From: Saccharothrix sp. NRRL B-16348
GTDB taxonomy: Bacteria; Actinomycetota; Actinomycetes; Mycobacteriales; Pseudonocardiaceae
DNA length: 64,000 nucleotides
Assembly: GCF_001280085.1 (NCBI RefSeq)
Contig: NZ_LGED01000217.1
Location: 143,995-207,994 of the forward strand
Direction of reading: 5' to 3'
This document shows, in pieces, positions 42,726 through 51,963 of the stretch (within the stretch, counting starts at the first letter, position 1; every line of letters starts with the position of its first letter). A program made the translations under genes and the position numbers. Under the pieces are notes generated by a model. That model made no database searches. It had not been told where the DNA came from and was given only the letters and a program-made list of their open reading frames with translations.

Positions 42726-43633
42726 ACCGACTCACCCAACACACCGCGCACCGAGTCCGCCAGTGCCGCGGCGTCGTCGGCGCCGCCGTCGGCGATCCCG
42801 GTGCCGTAGCGGAACCGCACGGTCTCCCCGTCCGCGACGACGAGTTCCTCGCTGAAGAACGGCGCCGGGTTCAGGCACGCGAAGTTCTCCGACCGGGCGA
42901 ACCACTGCGGCGGGTGGTGCGGGTTGGCCTCGTGGTCGACCATCAGCACCAGCGACTGCTCGTCGTCGCCGTCGTGCCGGCCCGCGAAGGCCATCCACTC
43001 CGCACGCCGGCCGCGCACCTCGTCGCCGCCCGGCCCGTCGGGCGTGACGACGGTCCCGCCCGTGAACGAGCGCGGCCCGCGCCAGAACAGGCCCCCGTAC
43101 CCGGCGTTCTCCCGACCACGCGTGGTCGGCGAGCCGAACGCGATCTCCCGGCCGGAGGTGTTCGTCATCGTCGTGTCGAACGTCAACGCCCACGCCGCGT
43201 CGGACAGCAGGGCCGCGCCGATCGTCCGACGCTCCGTGATCACGGTGTCGCCGGACTCGGTGATCCAGTCCAACTCGTGGGTGAAGTACGCCGTCTCCGC
43301 CTCCACGCCGACGTCGACCAGCCGCCGGTGCGCCTGGGTGCCGTTGTTGTCCAACTGCACGTAGGACCGCCCGTGGACGTAGGTCGGGCCGCCCCAGAAG
43401 TTCTCGTCGCCGACGTTCGGCAACGACCACGCGATGCCCTTGTGCCACACGTGGTCGTGCGGCCGGAAGAGGCTCACCACCCGCCCGGACCGCGTGCGGA
43501 TCGGGTGCAGGAACGGCTTGGGCGACTCCAACAGCGGCGTGTCGGGCACGTAGACGTAACGCGCGAGGTCGACGTCACCGGCGCGGACCGTCAGCGCGGA
43601 CCCGATGTCGTGCCGCACGGCCAGGGCGCTCAC
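42722..43633 (-). CDS. DUF6807 (PmoA-like) family protein
   Basis: A 303-residue all-beta protein of the DUF6807 family, commonly found in carbohydrate clusters beside Gfo/Idh/MocA genes. Recognisable segments: FRPHDHVWHKGIAWSLPNVG, NFWGGPTY, TMTNTSGREIAFGSPTT and RGRENAGYGGLFWRG. No signal peptide. It starts at GTG 43633, overlapping the upstream stop. Biochemical role not established; likely sugar-binding or glycosidic bond-modifying. Confidence 0.78.
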   Translation of the reverse strand: MSALAVRHDIGSALTVRAGDVDLARYVYVPDTPLLESPKPFLHPIRTRSGRVVSLFRPHDHVWHKGIAWSLPNVGDENFWGGPTYVHGRSYVQLDNNGTQAHRRLVDVGVEAETAYFTHELDWITESGDTVITERRTIGAALLSDAAWALTFDTTMTNTSGREIAFGSPTTRGRENAGYGGLFWRGPRSFTGGTVVTPDGPGGDEVRGRRAEWMAFAGRHDGDDEQSLVLMVDHEANPHHPPQWFARSENFACLNPAPFFSEELVVADGETVRFRYGTGIADGGADDAAALADSVRGVLGESV

Positions 43634-44775
43634 AGCGACAGCTCCGGCACGTCGACCCAGCGGCGCTGCTCGGACGAGGCCAGGCCGAGCTGCGCGAGGT
43701 TGATGCCCCGCGCGCCCGACAGCAGGTCGTGCGCGTGCGGGCGGCCCGCGAGCACGTCGCGCAGGAACTCCTCCCACTGGACCTTGAAGCCGTTGTCGAA
43801 CTCGGCGTTGTCGGGCACCTCGGACCACCCGGCGCGGAAGTCCTCGGCGACCGCCAGGTCGGGGTTCCACACCGGCTTGGGGGTGGACGCCCGGTGCTGC
43901 GCGACGCAGCGGCGCAGGCCCGCGACCGCGCTGCCCTCGGTGCCGTCGACCTGGAACTCCACCAGCTCGTCACGGTGCACGCGCACGCACCACGAGGAGT
44001 TGATGTGCGCGATCACGCCGCCGTCCAGCTCGAACGTCGCGTAGGTCGCGTCGTCGGCGGTGGCGTCGTAGGGCTCGCCGGACTCGTCCCAGCGCCGCGG
44101 CACGTGCGTGACCGCGCGGGCGGACACCGCCCGGACCCGGCCGAACAGGTTCTCCAGCACGTAGTTCCAGTGGCAGAGCATGTCCACCGCGATGCCGCCG
44201 CCGTCCTCGGCGCGGTAGTTCCAGCTCGGCCGCTGCGCGGGCTGCAGGTCGCCCTCGAACACCCAGTAGCCGAACTCGCCGCGCACCGACAGCACCCGCC
44301 CGAAGAACCCGGACTCGACGAGGCGGCGCAGCTTCAGCAGGCCGGGCAGGTAGAGCTTGTCGTGCACGACGCCGACCGTCACCCCGGCCTCACGCGCCCG
44401 GCGGGCCAGCGCGAGGGCGCCTTCCACGGTGGTGGCGGCGGGCTTCTCGGTGTAGACGTGCTTGCCCGCGTCGATCGCCGCGACCAGCGCGCTCTCGCGG
44501 GCGGAGGTCAGCTGGGCGTCGAAGTAGACCGACACCTCGTCGTCGGCGAGCACGGCGGCCAGGTCGGTGCTCCACCGCTTCACGTCGTGCCGCTCGGCGA
44601 TGTCCCGGAGCTTGCCCTCGTTGCGACCGACCAGCACGGGCTCGACCTGCACGCGCCGCCCGTCCGGCAGCGCGAGCCCGCCCTGGTCGCGGATCGCCAG
44701 GATGGACCGGACCAGGTGCTGGCGGTACCCCATCCTGCCGGTCACGCCGTTGAGCGCGATGACGACCTCGTCCAC
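43630..44775 (-). CDS. Gfo/Idh/MocA-family oxidoreductase (operon gene 1)
   Basis: A 381-residue dehydrogenase with an N-terminal Rossmann fold (VVIALNGVTGRMGYRQHL), the EKP motif TEKPAATTV at ~115 and GGGIAVDMLCHWNYVLEN in the substrate domain. First gene of a four-gene operon (44775 to 40852). Its GTG start lies just downstream of a perfect LacI-type palindrome (44789-44802) placed where it would cover the transcription start. Confidence 0.88.
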   Translation of the reverse strand: MDEVVIALNGVTGRMGYRQHLVRSILAIRDQGGLALPDGRRVQVEPVLVGRNEGKLRDIAERHDVKRWSTDLAAVLADDEVSVYFDAQLTSARESALVAAIDAGKHVYTEKPAATTVEGALALARRAREAGVTVGVVHDKLYLPGLLKLRRLVESGFFGRVLSVRGEFGYWVFEGDLQPAQRPSWNYRAEDGGGIAVDMLCHWNYVLENLFGRVRAVSARAVTHVPRRWDESGEPYDATADDATYATFELDGGVIAHINSSWCVRVHRDELVEFQVDGTEGSAVAGLRRCVAQHRASTPKPVWNPDLAVAEDFRAGWSEVPDNAEFDNGFKVQWEEFLRDVLAGRPHAHDLLSGARGINLAQLGLASSEQRRWVDVPELSL

Positions 44776-44788
44776 CCGAACTCCCTCC

Positions 44789-44802
44789 GGAAAGCGCTTT
44801 CC
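44789..44802. promoter_or_regulatory. LacI-type operator GGAAAGCGCTTTCC, leftward operon
   Basis: A perfect 14-bp palindrome 13 bp before the leftward start. Upstream of it on the minus strand are TTGACT (44831-44836) and GAATAC (~44808-44813) at 17-bp spacing, so the operator overlaps the expected transcription start. Confidence 0.75.
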
Positions 44803-44864
44803 GTCGAGTATTCAGGGCGGCGTCATCTCCAGTCAAGACTGGCCGAGGTGCTTGACACGCCATC

Positions 44865-44878
44865 GGAAAGCGCTTTCC
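44865..44878. promoter_or_regulatory. LacI-type operator GGAAAGCGCTTTCC, glycerate kinase promoter
   Basis: The same perfect palindrome 76 bp away, preceded by TTGACA (44852-44857) and ending 8 bp before the glycerate kinase start. It would repress the rightward gene, or loop with the first site. Confidence 0.75.
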
Positions 44879-44886
44879 ATGCCCTG

Positions 44887-46032
44887 GTGACCACACTTCC
44901 GCCGCAGCCGGGCCACGTCGTCGTGGCACTGGACTCGTTCAAGGGCTCGCTGTCCGCACGCCGGGCCACGGCCGCCGTCGCGCGGGGAATGCGCCGCCAC
45001 GGCGCGGTCGTGCACGAGTACCCGGTGGCCGATGGCGGCGAGGGGACGCTCGACGCCCTGCTCGCGGCCGGTTTCACCGCCGTGCCGGTGAGCGCGACCG
45101 ATCCGCTGGGCCGTCCGGTCGTGGCGCGTTACGCGGTCCGTGACGGGGTCGCGGTCGTGGAACTGGCCGAGACCTCCGGCCTGGGCCTGGTCGCGGACGT
45201 GCCGCCGACCCCGGACCGCGCGGCGGCGGCGTCCACGTTCGGGGTCGGGACGGTGATCGCGGCGGCGTTGGACGCGGGCTGCGCCACGGTCGTGGTCGGC
45301 CTGGGCGGCAGCGCCACCACCGACGGCGGCACTGGCCTGCTGGCCGGTCTCGGCGCACGCCTGCTCGACGCGGACGGGGTCGTCCTCGACGCCACGACCT
45401 CGCCGCTGCGTGCCGTGCGCGCGGTCGACCGGGCGGGACTGCACCCCCGGCTGGGCGAGGTGGAGCTGGTGGTGGCGAGCGACGTGGACAACCCGCTGCT
45501 CGGCCCGCACGGTGCGGCGGCGGTGTACGGGCCGCAGAAGGGCGCGGACGCCGCGCTGGTCGCCTCCCTGGACGCCGACCTGGCCCGCTGGGCGGACCTG
45601 CTGGACGTCGCTGCCGCCGCCGTGCCGGGCGCGGGGGCCGCAGGTGGGTCGGGATTCGCCCTGCTGGCACTTGGTGCCCGGATGCGCCCCGGTATCGACC
45701 TGGTGCTGGAGCTCACCGGCTTGGCGAACCGGTTGCCCGGTGCCCGGCTGGTCGTCACCGGCGAGGGCAGGCTGGACCACCAGACGTTGCGCGGCAAAGC
45801 CCCGGTCGGGGTCGCCTCGGCGGCACGGGGCGCGGGCGCGACCGCCGTCGCCGCCGCCGGGAGCTGTGCCCTGGACCACGCCGAACTGGCCGCCGCGGGG
45901 TTCGCCGACGCGTTCGCGCTGACCGACCTGGAGCCCGACGTGTCCACCTGCCTGACCCACGCCGAACCGCTGCTGGAACGCCTGGGCGAACGCATCGCCA
46001 CCGCGTTCCCCGCCGACCGGCCGTCAGGGTGA
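44887..46032 (+). CDS. Glycerate 2-kinase (GlxK/GarK family)
   Basis: A 381-residue kinase phosphorylating glycerate to 2-phosphoglycerate. N-terminal VVVALDSFKGSLSA and PVADGGEGTLDALL, the nucleotide/metal region GLGGSATTDGGTG, and VVTGEGRLDHQTLRGKAP near the C-terminus are all characteristic. GTG start at 44887. It is divergent from the Gfo/Idh/MocA operon and shares its operator type, so glycerate or tartronate-semialdehyde is a likely end product of that pathway. Confidence 0.93.
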   Translation: MTTLPPQPGHVVVALDSFKGSLSARRATAAVARGMRRHGAVVHEYPVADGGEGTLDALLAAGFTAVPVSATDPLGRPVVARYAVRDGVAVVELAETSGLGLVADVPPTPDRAAAASTFGVGTVIAAALDAGCATVVVGLGGSATTDGGTGLLAGLGARLLDADGVVLDATTSPLRAVRAVDRAGLHPRLGEVELVVASDVDNPLLGPHGAAAVYGPQKGADAALVASLDADLARWADLLDVAAAAVPGAGAAGGSGFALLALGARMRPGIDLVLELTGLANRLPGARLVVTGEGRLDHQTLRGKAPVGVASAARGAGATAVAAAGSCALDHAELAAAGFADAFALTDLEPDVSTCLTHAEPLLERLGERIATAFPADRPSG

Positions 46033-46064
46033 AGCCCGCCGACCCTCGGCCACCACCCCGCGCA

Positions 46065-46859
46065 TCACCGCCGCTCGACCGGTCGCCACCGGGTGTACCA
46101 GTCGGCCGCCGCACGCAGTGGCACGGGCAGCGGGGCGAGGTCGGGGTACCAGGCGCGTTCCCACTCCAGCGACACCCACCCCGACCAGTCACCCAACAGC
46201 CGCCCGCACTCCCCCAGCGGCACGGCTCCCGCACCCGGCGGGACCGGGGTCGGCGAGTCGGCGGCCACGTCCTTGACCTGGAAGTACCCGAGGTACTCCC
46301 CCAGCACGTCACGGGTGCGTTCCGGTGGCTCGCCCGCACGCCACGGGTGCACCGCGTCCCACAGCACCGCCACCCGCTCAGGCTCGCCGAACGGCGCGAC
46401 CAGCCGCCGCGCCGCCTCACCGGTCGGGTGGGAGTCGTGGGTCTCCACCAGCAGCCGGACACCGGCGGAGCGCAGGTCGGGCAGCACGGCGGCGATGCGG
46501 TCCGACGCCCGACCGTCGTCACCGGACCGGTCACCACCGGGGAACACCCGCACCGAGGGCGCGCCGAGCAGCACCGCCAGCTCCACCAGGGCGCGCAGCT
46601 CGTCGACCACCGGTCCGTCCGGCCCCGACCGGCACACCTTCGGGTAACCCGCGAGGCAGGCGACCTCCAACCCGGCGTCGGCGATCCGGTCGCGCGCCTC
46701 CGCCACCCGCACGGGCGACATCCCGAGGTGGACCTCCTCGTCGGGGTGCACGCGGACCTCCAGGCCCTGGCAGCCGTGCTCGGCCGCCACCCGCGCGCTC
46801 TCCGACACCGGCACGCCGGGCGCGCCGAGCGTGCTCACCGCGAACCGCCACCCGCTCAC
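46065..46859 (-). CDS. Xylose isomerase-like TIM barrel sugar isomerase/epimerase
   Basis: A 264-residue protein of the AP endonuclease 2/sugar epimerase superfamily: FAVSTLGAPG, CQGLEVRVHP, VRLLVETHDSHP and YFQVKDVAADSP carry the metal-binding Glu, Asp and His positions; VSLEWERAWYPD supplies the last Glu. It starts at a GTG overlapping the DUF2264 stop (GTGA). Final gene of the leftward 49788-46065 unit. The sugar is unknown. Confidence 0.85.
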   Translation of the reverse strand: MSGWRFAVSTLGAPGVPVSESARVAAEHGCQGLEVRVHPDEEVHLGMSPVRVAEARDRIADAGLEVACLAGYPKVCRSGPDGPVVDELRALVELAVLLGAPSVRVFPGGDRSGDDGRASDRIAAVLPDLRSAGVRLLVETHDSHPTGEAARRLVAPFGEPERVAVLWDAVHPWRAGEPPERTRDVLGEYLGYFQVKDVAADSPTPVPPGAGAVPLGECGRLLGDWSGWVSLEWERAWYPDLAPLPVPLRAAADWYTRWRPVERR

Positions 46860-48715
46860 CCGTGCACCACCTCCAACGGCGCGAACGACACCCTGGTCAC
46901 CGGGCCGTCCGACCACCGCACCTCGACCACATCGACACCGGCGGCCACCACCGACGCCACCTCCGACAGGTCCACCGGCCCATCGGTGAGCACCGCCAGC
47001 GCGACGTGGACCGAAGTCCCGGCGCCGGCCCCGCGCAGCCTCGGCACGCGCGCCGACGGGGTGAACGCGGTGCCGCCCGGCGCGGCCACCTCGTCGGCCG
47101 ACTCCCAGCCGTGCAGCGGGCGCAGCACCGACGACAGGTCCGGCCCCGCGGCCCAGCCGGTCAGCTCCACCCCGGCACCCGGCGGCGCGCCGACCACGCG
47201 GTGCACCCGCAGCTCGTGCGGTCCGCGGGCGACCACGACGCTCTCCACGCGCAACGCGGGCAGCAGCGGCGAGCCACCGGGGAACACGGGCCGGTGCCAC
47301 GACGCGGCCCAGCCCCAGCCGTCGCCGTGGCCCGCGCCGAGCGGGTGGATGCGGCGACGGACGCCGCGCAGCCCCCGGTGCAGGACGGCGAGGTGGTTGT
47401 CGGCCGGGTTGCCCGCGGACGTCGGGCCGGTGCGGGTCGAGTACGCGAACCGGCCGTAGTGCGGGTCGTCGCCGTCGGCGGTCTCCGCCAGGTGCGGCCG
47501 CAGGTGGTCGCTGCCGTGGTTGTGCAGGCGGGCGATGCCGTCGGCGGCCGTGGTCTGCACGAGGAAGCCCGGCGCGGACAGCCCGAGCACGTGGTCGCGC
47601 TCCTCGACGGGCGCGTCCCGCTCGACCTCGGTCCACAGCGGGTCGTCGGGTCCGGCGAGCAGGCACACGAACGCCTTCGACGCCCAGTACGGCGACGCCG
47701 GCCCGGAGTAGTGCTGCACGACCGCGGCGTGCGGGCCGTGCCAGCCGAGGCTGAGCAGGCCGCGGTCGTCCACCGCGCCGCGGTCGAGGAAGTAGCGCAG
47801 GCAGCCGCTGAGCAGCCGCCGTGACACGCCCGGCGCGAGCGGCGTGTGGCCGGTGACCGCGCCGAGGGCGACGGCCGCGCCGGCGGCGAACCGGTAGGTC
47901 AGCGACCTGCCGTGGTGGATGGGCGCGCCGTCCCCGCCGAACAGCAGCGAGAACCCGGTGAGGTGTTCGCGCAGCCGTTCGCCGTGCGGGGTGGTCGTGC
48001 CCGCCAGGTGCGCGTCGAGCACCGGGTACAGGTGCAGCGCCCAGCCGTTGTAGTGGTCGAACGCCCGGCCGTCGCCGTCGGAGTACCAGCCCTGCCCCTG
48101 GTACCACGCCTCCAGCAGGTCCAGGGCGCGCTGCCGGGCGCGGGCGGTGTCGGCGTCGCCCCGGCCCACCGAGTCCAGGAACCCGGCCACCGAGTACGGG
48201 AACAGGTACCAGTTGTTCGGTGCGGGCAGGGCGTGCAGGGCGTCGCGCAGCCAGGCTTCGACGCGGTCGCGCACGGCGTCGTCCAGCCGGTCCCACAGCC
48301 ACGGCCTGCTCACCCGCAGGGCGAGCGCGACCGACGCCGCCTCGACCATGGGCTGGCCCTGCACGTGGTGGTCGCGGATCACCGGCCACGACTCGGCGTC
48401 GTCCGCGCCCGGCGTCCGGGTGCCCGCGGCCAGGCCGTCGGCGTACCGGGCGAGCCAACCGTGCGGGTCGTCGCCGCCCGCGCCCGCGACCCGGTACGCG
48501 GCGGCGAGCATCGTCCGGGCGAACCCCTCCAACCCGTCGCTGCGCGCGCCGCTGCCCGACGCCGGTCCGGGCAGGTCCAGCCGGGCGCCGCCGGGGCTCG
48601 CCCACCGCCACGCGGCGCCCAGCAACGCGTCGGCGGCGGTCTCCCAGTGCGCCCGGGCGTACCCGGTGCGCGGGCTGAGCCGTCGGTCTTCCGCCAGGTC
48701 GGCCACGGGGTTCAC
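46856..48715 (-). CDS. DUF2264 family protein
   Basis: A 619-residue protein. The N-terminal ~370 residues are helical with W/G-rich motifs of an (alpha/alpha) barrel (PNNWYLFPYSVAGFLDSVG, GWYSDGDGRAFDHYNGWALH, GRSLTYRFAAGAA), the C-terminal part a beta domain. Such DUF2264 proteins recur in plant polysaccharide clusters and resemble unsaturated glycosyl hydrolases or lyases in architecture, but activity is not established. No signal peptide, so it should act on imported oligosaccharides. Confidence 0.8.
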   Translation of the reverse strand: MNPVADLAEDRRLSPRTGYARAHWETAADALLGAAWRWASPGGARLDLPGPASGSGARSDGLEGFARTMLAAAYRVAGAGGDDPHGWLARYADGLAAGTRTPGADDAESWPVIRDHHVQGQPMVEAASVALALRVSRPWLWDRLDDAVRDRVEAWLRDALHALPAPNNWYLFPYSVAGFLDSVGRGDADTARARQRALDLLEAWYQGQGWYSDGDGRAFDHYNGWALHLYPVLDAHLAGTTTPHGERLREHLTGFSLLFGGDGAPIHHGRSLTYRFAAGAAVALGAVTGHTPLAPGVSRRLLSGCLRYFLDRGAVDDRGLLSLGWHGPHAAVVQHYSGPASPYWASKAFVCLLAGPDDPLWTEVERDAPVEERDHVLGLSAPGFLVQTTAADGIARLHNHGSDHLRPHLAETADGDDPHYGRFAYSTRTGPTSAGNPADNHLAVLHRGLRGVRRRIHPLGAGHGDGWGWAASWHRPVFPGGSPLLPALRVESVVVARGPHELRVHRVVGAPPGAGVELTGWAAGPDLSSVLRPLHGWESADEVAAPGGTAFTPSARVPRLRGAGAGTSVHVALAVLTDGPVDLSEVASVVAAGVDVVEVRWSDGPVTRVSFAPLEVVHG

Positions 48716-48774
48716 GCGATTCCGCTCCTTCCGCTCACTGTGTCACGGTGCATCCTGTCCGGGACCGGGCCCGG

Positions 48775-49788
48775 TCACGCGATGTACGGGAGGCGCTCGG
48801 GCTCCACCCGCCCGAGCAGCGGCGTGCCCTTGACGAACCGGCCGACCTCGGCGACCGCGAACTCGCCGATGCGCCGCAGCTCACGACCCTGCGCGCCGGC
48901 CAGGTGCGGGGTGATCAGCACGTTGGGCAGGGCGAACAGCGGGTGCCCCGGCGGCAGCGGCTCCGGTTCGGTCACGTCGAGGATCGCCGAGATCCGCCCG
49001 GTGGCGCACGCCCTGGTCAGCGCCTCGGTGTCGATCAGCGACCCGCGCGCGGTGTTGATGACGAGCGCGCCCTCGGGCAGGAGGTCCAGCCGGCGGCCGT
49101 CGAGCATGTGCCGGGTCTCGGGCAGGGCGGGCGCGTGCACCGTGACGACGTCGCTGCGCCGGCAGAGGTCGTCCACCCCCACCGGCTCCGCGCCGAGGCC
49201 CGTGGCTTCCGCGCGGGTCACGTGCGGGTCGTGGAGCAGGACCTCGACGTCGAACGCCCGCAGCCGCCGCAGCACGAGGCGGCCGATCCGGGACGCGCCG
49301 ATGACCCCGACGGTGCAGTCGTGCAGCCCGGTGCCGTCGCCGGGCAGCCAGTCCCGGGGCGCGCCCTCGACGGCGGTCGCGTACCGCCGGGCGCGGCCGA
49401 ACGCCCGCTTGGTGCCCAGCACCAGCATGGCCATCGTGTAGTCGGCCACCGGGACGGCGTTGGCCTCGGCCGAGGAGGAGACGACCACGCCGCGTTCGAA
49501 CACGACGGGGTCGACGGAGGCCTTCACCGTGCCGGCGGCGTGCACGACGGCACGCAGCCCCGGCGCGGCGGCCAGCACACCGGCGTCGATGCGCGGGCAG
49601 CCCCACCCCGTGATCAGGATGTCCGCTTCCGCCAGGGCCGCGGCGGCGACCGGCCCGTCGAACGAGGTGAACGTCGTCGCCGGGTCGAGGTCGACCAGCT
49701 GCCGCAGCCGGGTGACGAGGTCGGGCGGGAAGACGTCGGCGAGGGCCCAGGGGGCGAGGGCGAAGACCGCGACAGGTCGCCGTGACAC
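48775..49788 (-). CDS. D-isomer-specific 2-hydroxyacid dehydrogenase
   Basis: A 337-residue dehydrogenase. NAD loop VGVIGASRIGRLVLRRL (GxSxxG variant), catalytic Arg in INTARGSLID, Glu in VTEPEPLPPGHPL and His in ITPHLAG. The start at GTG 49788 is preferred because AGGAG lies 8 bases upstream; earlier in-frame starts would place the coding sequence across the LacI operator at 49830-49843. Heads the operon with DUF2264 and the isomerase; probably interconverts a sugar-derived 2-hydroxy/2-keto acid. Confidence 0.87.
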   Translation of the reverse strand: MSRRPVAVFALAPWALADVFPPDLVTRLRQLVDLDPATTFTSFDGPVAAAALAEADILITGWGCPRIDAGVLAAAPGLRAVVHAAGTVKASVDPVVFERGVVVSSSAEANAVPVADYTMAMLVLGTKRAFGRARRYATAVEGAPRDWLPGDGTGLHDCTVGVIGASRIGRLVLRRLRAFDVEVLLHDPHVTRAEATGLGAEPVGVDDLCRRSDVVTVHAPALPETRHMLDGRRLDLLPEGALVINTARGSLIDTEALTRACATGRISAILDVTEPEPLPPGHPLFALPNVLITPHLAGAQGRELRRIGEFAVAEVGRFVKGTPLLGRVEPERLPYIA

Positions 49789-49829
49789 GGAGTGGGCTCC
49801 TATCAGTGGGCCGGGCAGCGGCCGATCCA

Positions 49830-49843
49830 TGTAAACGTTTGCA
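49830..49843. promoter_or_regulatory. LacI-type operator upstream of the dehydrogenase/DUF2264 operon
   Basis: TGTAAACGTTTGCA fits the LacI/GalR consensus TGnAAnCGnTTnCA exactly, 41 bp before the start at 49788. Differs in class from the GGAAAGCGCTTTCC sites near 44.8 kb. Confidence 0.72.
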
Positions 49844-49952
49844 TCCACACGTCACTCTACGCACCAGGCCGGCCGGCCACAATGCCCGCAGGTCGGCCCG
49901 ACCAAGAGCGACTACAGGCGGATACACCTTGGCACACCGGACAGACAAGGCG

Positions 49953-49981
49953 TTGACGTACGGGTGTAACCGTTTTATGTT
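49953..49981 (+). promoter_or_regulatory. Promoter of the LplBC-like importer with operator inside the spacer
   Basis: TTGACG (49953-49958), a 17-bp spacer and TATGTT (49976-49981). TGTAACCGTTTTAT (49965-49978) fits most of the LacI consensus and lies between the -35 and -10, ideal for repression. Nothing else is seen in 49789-50027. Confidence 0.65.
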
Positions 49982-50027
49982 CGTGAACATTCTGTTTCGG
50001 CTCGGCACCGCGAGAGAGGCGTTCGAC

Positions 50028-51023
50028 GTGAGCATGACGCGGGTCCGCGGCGGCACCGGTGGCGCCAGTCCCCCGACCGGGACGGCACGCGCCCGACCGG
50101 AGGGCGGTCGGCCGCGCCTCGGCCACCTGCGCCGCATCAGGGCCGACCGGGCGCTGTTGCTCTTCGCGGCGCCCGGTCTGGCGTACTTCCTGTTCTTCCA
50201 CTACGGCGCGCTGTTCGGGAACGTGCTGGCGTTCCAGGACTACGTGCCGTTCCTGGGCATCTCGGGCAGCGAGTGGGTGGGCCTGGCGCACTTCGAGCGC
50301 ATGTTCACGGACCCGCTGTTCTGGAACGCGGTGAAGAACACGCTGGTCATCGCCGCGCTGCAGCTGGTGTTCTTCTTCCCCGCGCCGCTGGCGCTGGCGC
50401 TGCTGCTCAACAGCGTCGTCGGCGACACCGTGCGGCGGTTCGTGCAGAGCGTGGTGTACCTGCCGCACTTCCTGTCGTGGGTGATCGTGGTCGCGCTGTT
50501 CCAGCAGATGCTCGGCGGCGCGGGCGTGGTGAACGGCTGGCTGTCGGACCTGGGCGTGGGCGGCGTGTCGATCATCGGCAACCCCGACGCGTACGGGCCG
50601 CTGGTGATCGCGCAGCTGGTGTGGAAGGAGTGCGGCTGGGCCACGATCATCTTCCTGGCCGCGCTGTCCCAAGTGGACGAGCAGCAGTACGAGGCCGCGG
50701 CGCTGGACGGCGCGGGCTGGTGGCGGCGGCTGTGGCACGTGACGCTGCCCGCGATCCGGCCGGTGATCGTGCTCCTGCTGGTGCTGCGGCTGGGCGAGTT
50801 CCTGTCGATCGGGTTCGAGCAGTTCTTCCTGCAGCGCCAGTCCGTCGGTCCGGAGACCGGCGAGGTGCTGGAGACGTTCGTGTACTTCACCGGCTTCGCG
50901 GGCGGCGACTTCGGCTACGCCGCGGCGGTCGGGCTGTTCAAGGGCGTGATCGGCGTGGCGCTGATCTACGCGGCGAACAAGGTGGCCCACCGGCTGGGCG
51001 AACAGGGGGTCTACAAGGCATGA
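50028..51023 (+). CDS. Carbohydrate ABC transporter permease (LplB-like)
   Basis: A 331-residue permease with six helices and a long cytoplasmic N-terminus (~45 residues, basic). The EAA loop facing the ATPase is EAAALDGAGWWRRLWHVTLP. The start is taken at GTG 50028 behind GAGAGAGG. Like LplB of Bacillus it sits with an LplC-like partner, a lipoprotein and a YetA-like lyase gene. No ATPase gene adjoins, so a shared MsiK-type ATPase is likely. Confidence 0.9.
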   Translation: MSMTRVRGGTGGASPPTGTARARPEGGRPRLGHLRRIRADRALLLFAAPGLAYFLFFHYGALFGNVLAFQDYVPFLGISGSEWVGLAHFERMFTDPLFWNAVKNTLVIAALQLVFFFPAPLALALLLNSVVGDTVRRFVQSVVYLPHFLSWVIVVALFQQMLGGAGVVNGWLSDLGVGGVSIIGNPDAYGPLVIAQLVWKECGWATIIFLAALSQVDEQQYEAAALDGAGWWRRLWHVTLPAIRPVIVLLLVLRLGEFLSIGFEQFFLQRQSVGPETGEVLETFVYFTGFAGGDFGYAAAVGLFKGVIGVALIYAANKVAHRLGEQGVYKA

Positions 51024-51907
51024 GCAGGACGAACGCCCCGGCCTGGATGGGCAGGCCCACGCCCGCGGTGCGCGCCGCCAAGGCCGTGGCGCTGACCGTG
51101 GTGGTCGCGCTGGTGGTCTTCCCCCTGTGGACGGTCCTGGCGACGAGCCTGGCCAGCCCGCAGAACGTGATCGCCAACGGCGGCTGGGTGGTCTGGCCGG
51201 ACGAGTTCTCGTTCGCCTCCTACACCGAGATCCTCCAGGGCGGGATCATCAGCCGCGCGCTGCTGGTCAGCGCTGGCATCACGATCGTCGGCACGGCGCT
51301 GAGCCTGGTCTGCACGATCGGCCTGGCCTACACGTTGAGCAGGCCTCAGGTGTACGGCGGCAAACCGCTGCTGCTGCTGGTGCTGTTCACGTTCCTGTTC
51401 CCGCCGGGCATGGTGCCGCTGTTCCTGGTGGTGCAGGGCGCCGGGCTGTTCGACTCCTACGCCGCGCTGATCCTGCCGTTCCTGGTCAACGTGTTCAACC
51501 TGGTCGTGATGCGCGGCTTCTTCCAGTCGATCCCGTCGGAGCTGATCGACGCCGCGCGCATCGACGGCGCGAGCGAGCTGGGCATCCTGCGCCAGGTCGT
51601 GCTGCCGCTGTCCAAGGCCGTCATCGCCGTCGTCGGCCTGTTCTACGCGGTCGCGTACTGGAACCGCTTCTTCGAGGCGATCATCTACTTCAACGACCAG
51701 GCCAAGTGGCCGATCGGCACCGTCCTGCGCCAGTACGTCACCGGCGGGGCGTCCCTCGCCGAGACGTCGGGTGAGCTGGCGGCCACGTCGCCGCAATCCG
51801 TGCAGATGGCCGTCGTGATGCTGGCGACGCTGCCCATCGTGTGCGTGTACCCGTTCCTGCAGCGCTACTTCGTCAAGGGTGTCGTCACCGGTGCCTTGAA
51901 GGCCTGA
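51020..51907 (+). CDS. Carbohydrate ABC transporter permease (LplC-like)
   Basis: A 295-residue MalG-type permease; six helices, EAA loop DAARIDGASELGILRQVVLP, and a C-terminus (PFLQRYFVKGVVTGALKA) typical of the LplC/YtcP subgroup. The ATG overlaps the preceding stop by 4 bp; the binding protein follows after 56 bp. Confidence 0.92.
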   Translation: MSRTNAPAWMGRPTPAVRAAKAVALTVVVALVVFPLWTVLATSLASPQNVIANGGWVVWPDEFSFASYTEILQGGIISRALLVSAGITIVGTALSLVCTIGLAYTLSRPQVYGGKPLLLLVLFTFLFPPGMVPLFLVVQGAGLFDSYAALILPFLVNVFNLVVMRGFFQSIPSELIDAARIDGASELGILRQVVLPLSKAVIAVVGLFYAVAYWNRFFEAIIYFNDQAKWPIGTVLRQYVTGGASLAETSGELAATSPQSVQMAVVMLATLPIVCVYPFLQRYFVKGVVTGALKA

Positions 51908-51963
51908 ACCCCCCTCCACCGCAACCACTCCTTTCGGCTTCACGCCGGGAGAGGAACCTCGTC

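Noticed and set aside
48763..48776. GACCGGGCCCGGTC palindrome at the end of the dehydrogenase gene, considered as an operator
   Set aside because: It has no loop or nearby promoter and overlaps the stop codon; GC-rich self-complementary 14-mers are frequent here.
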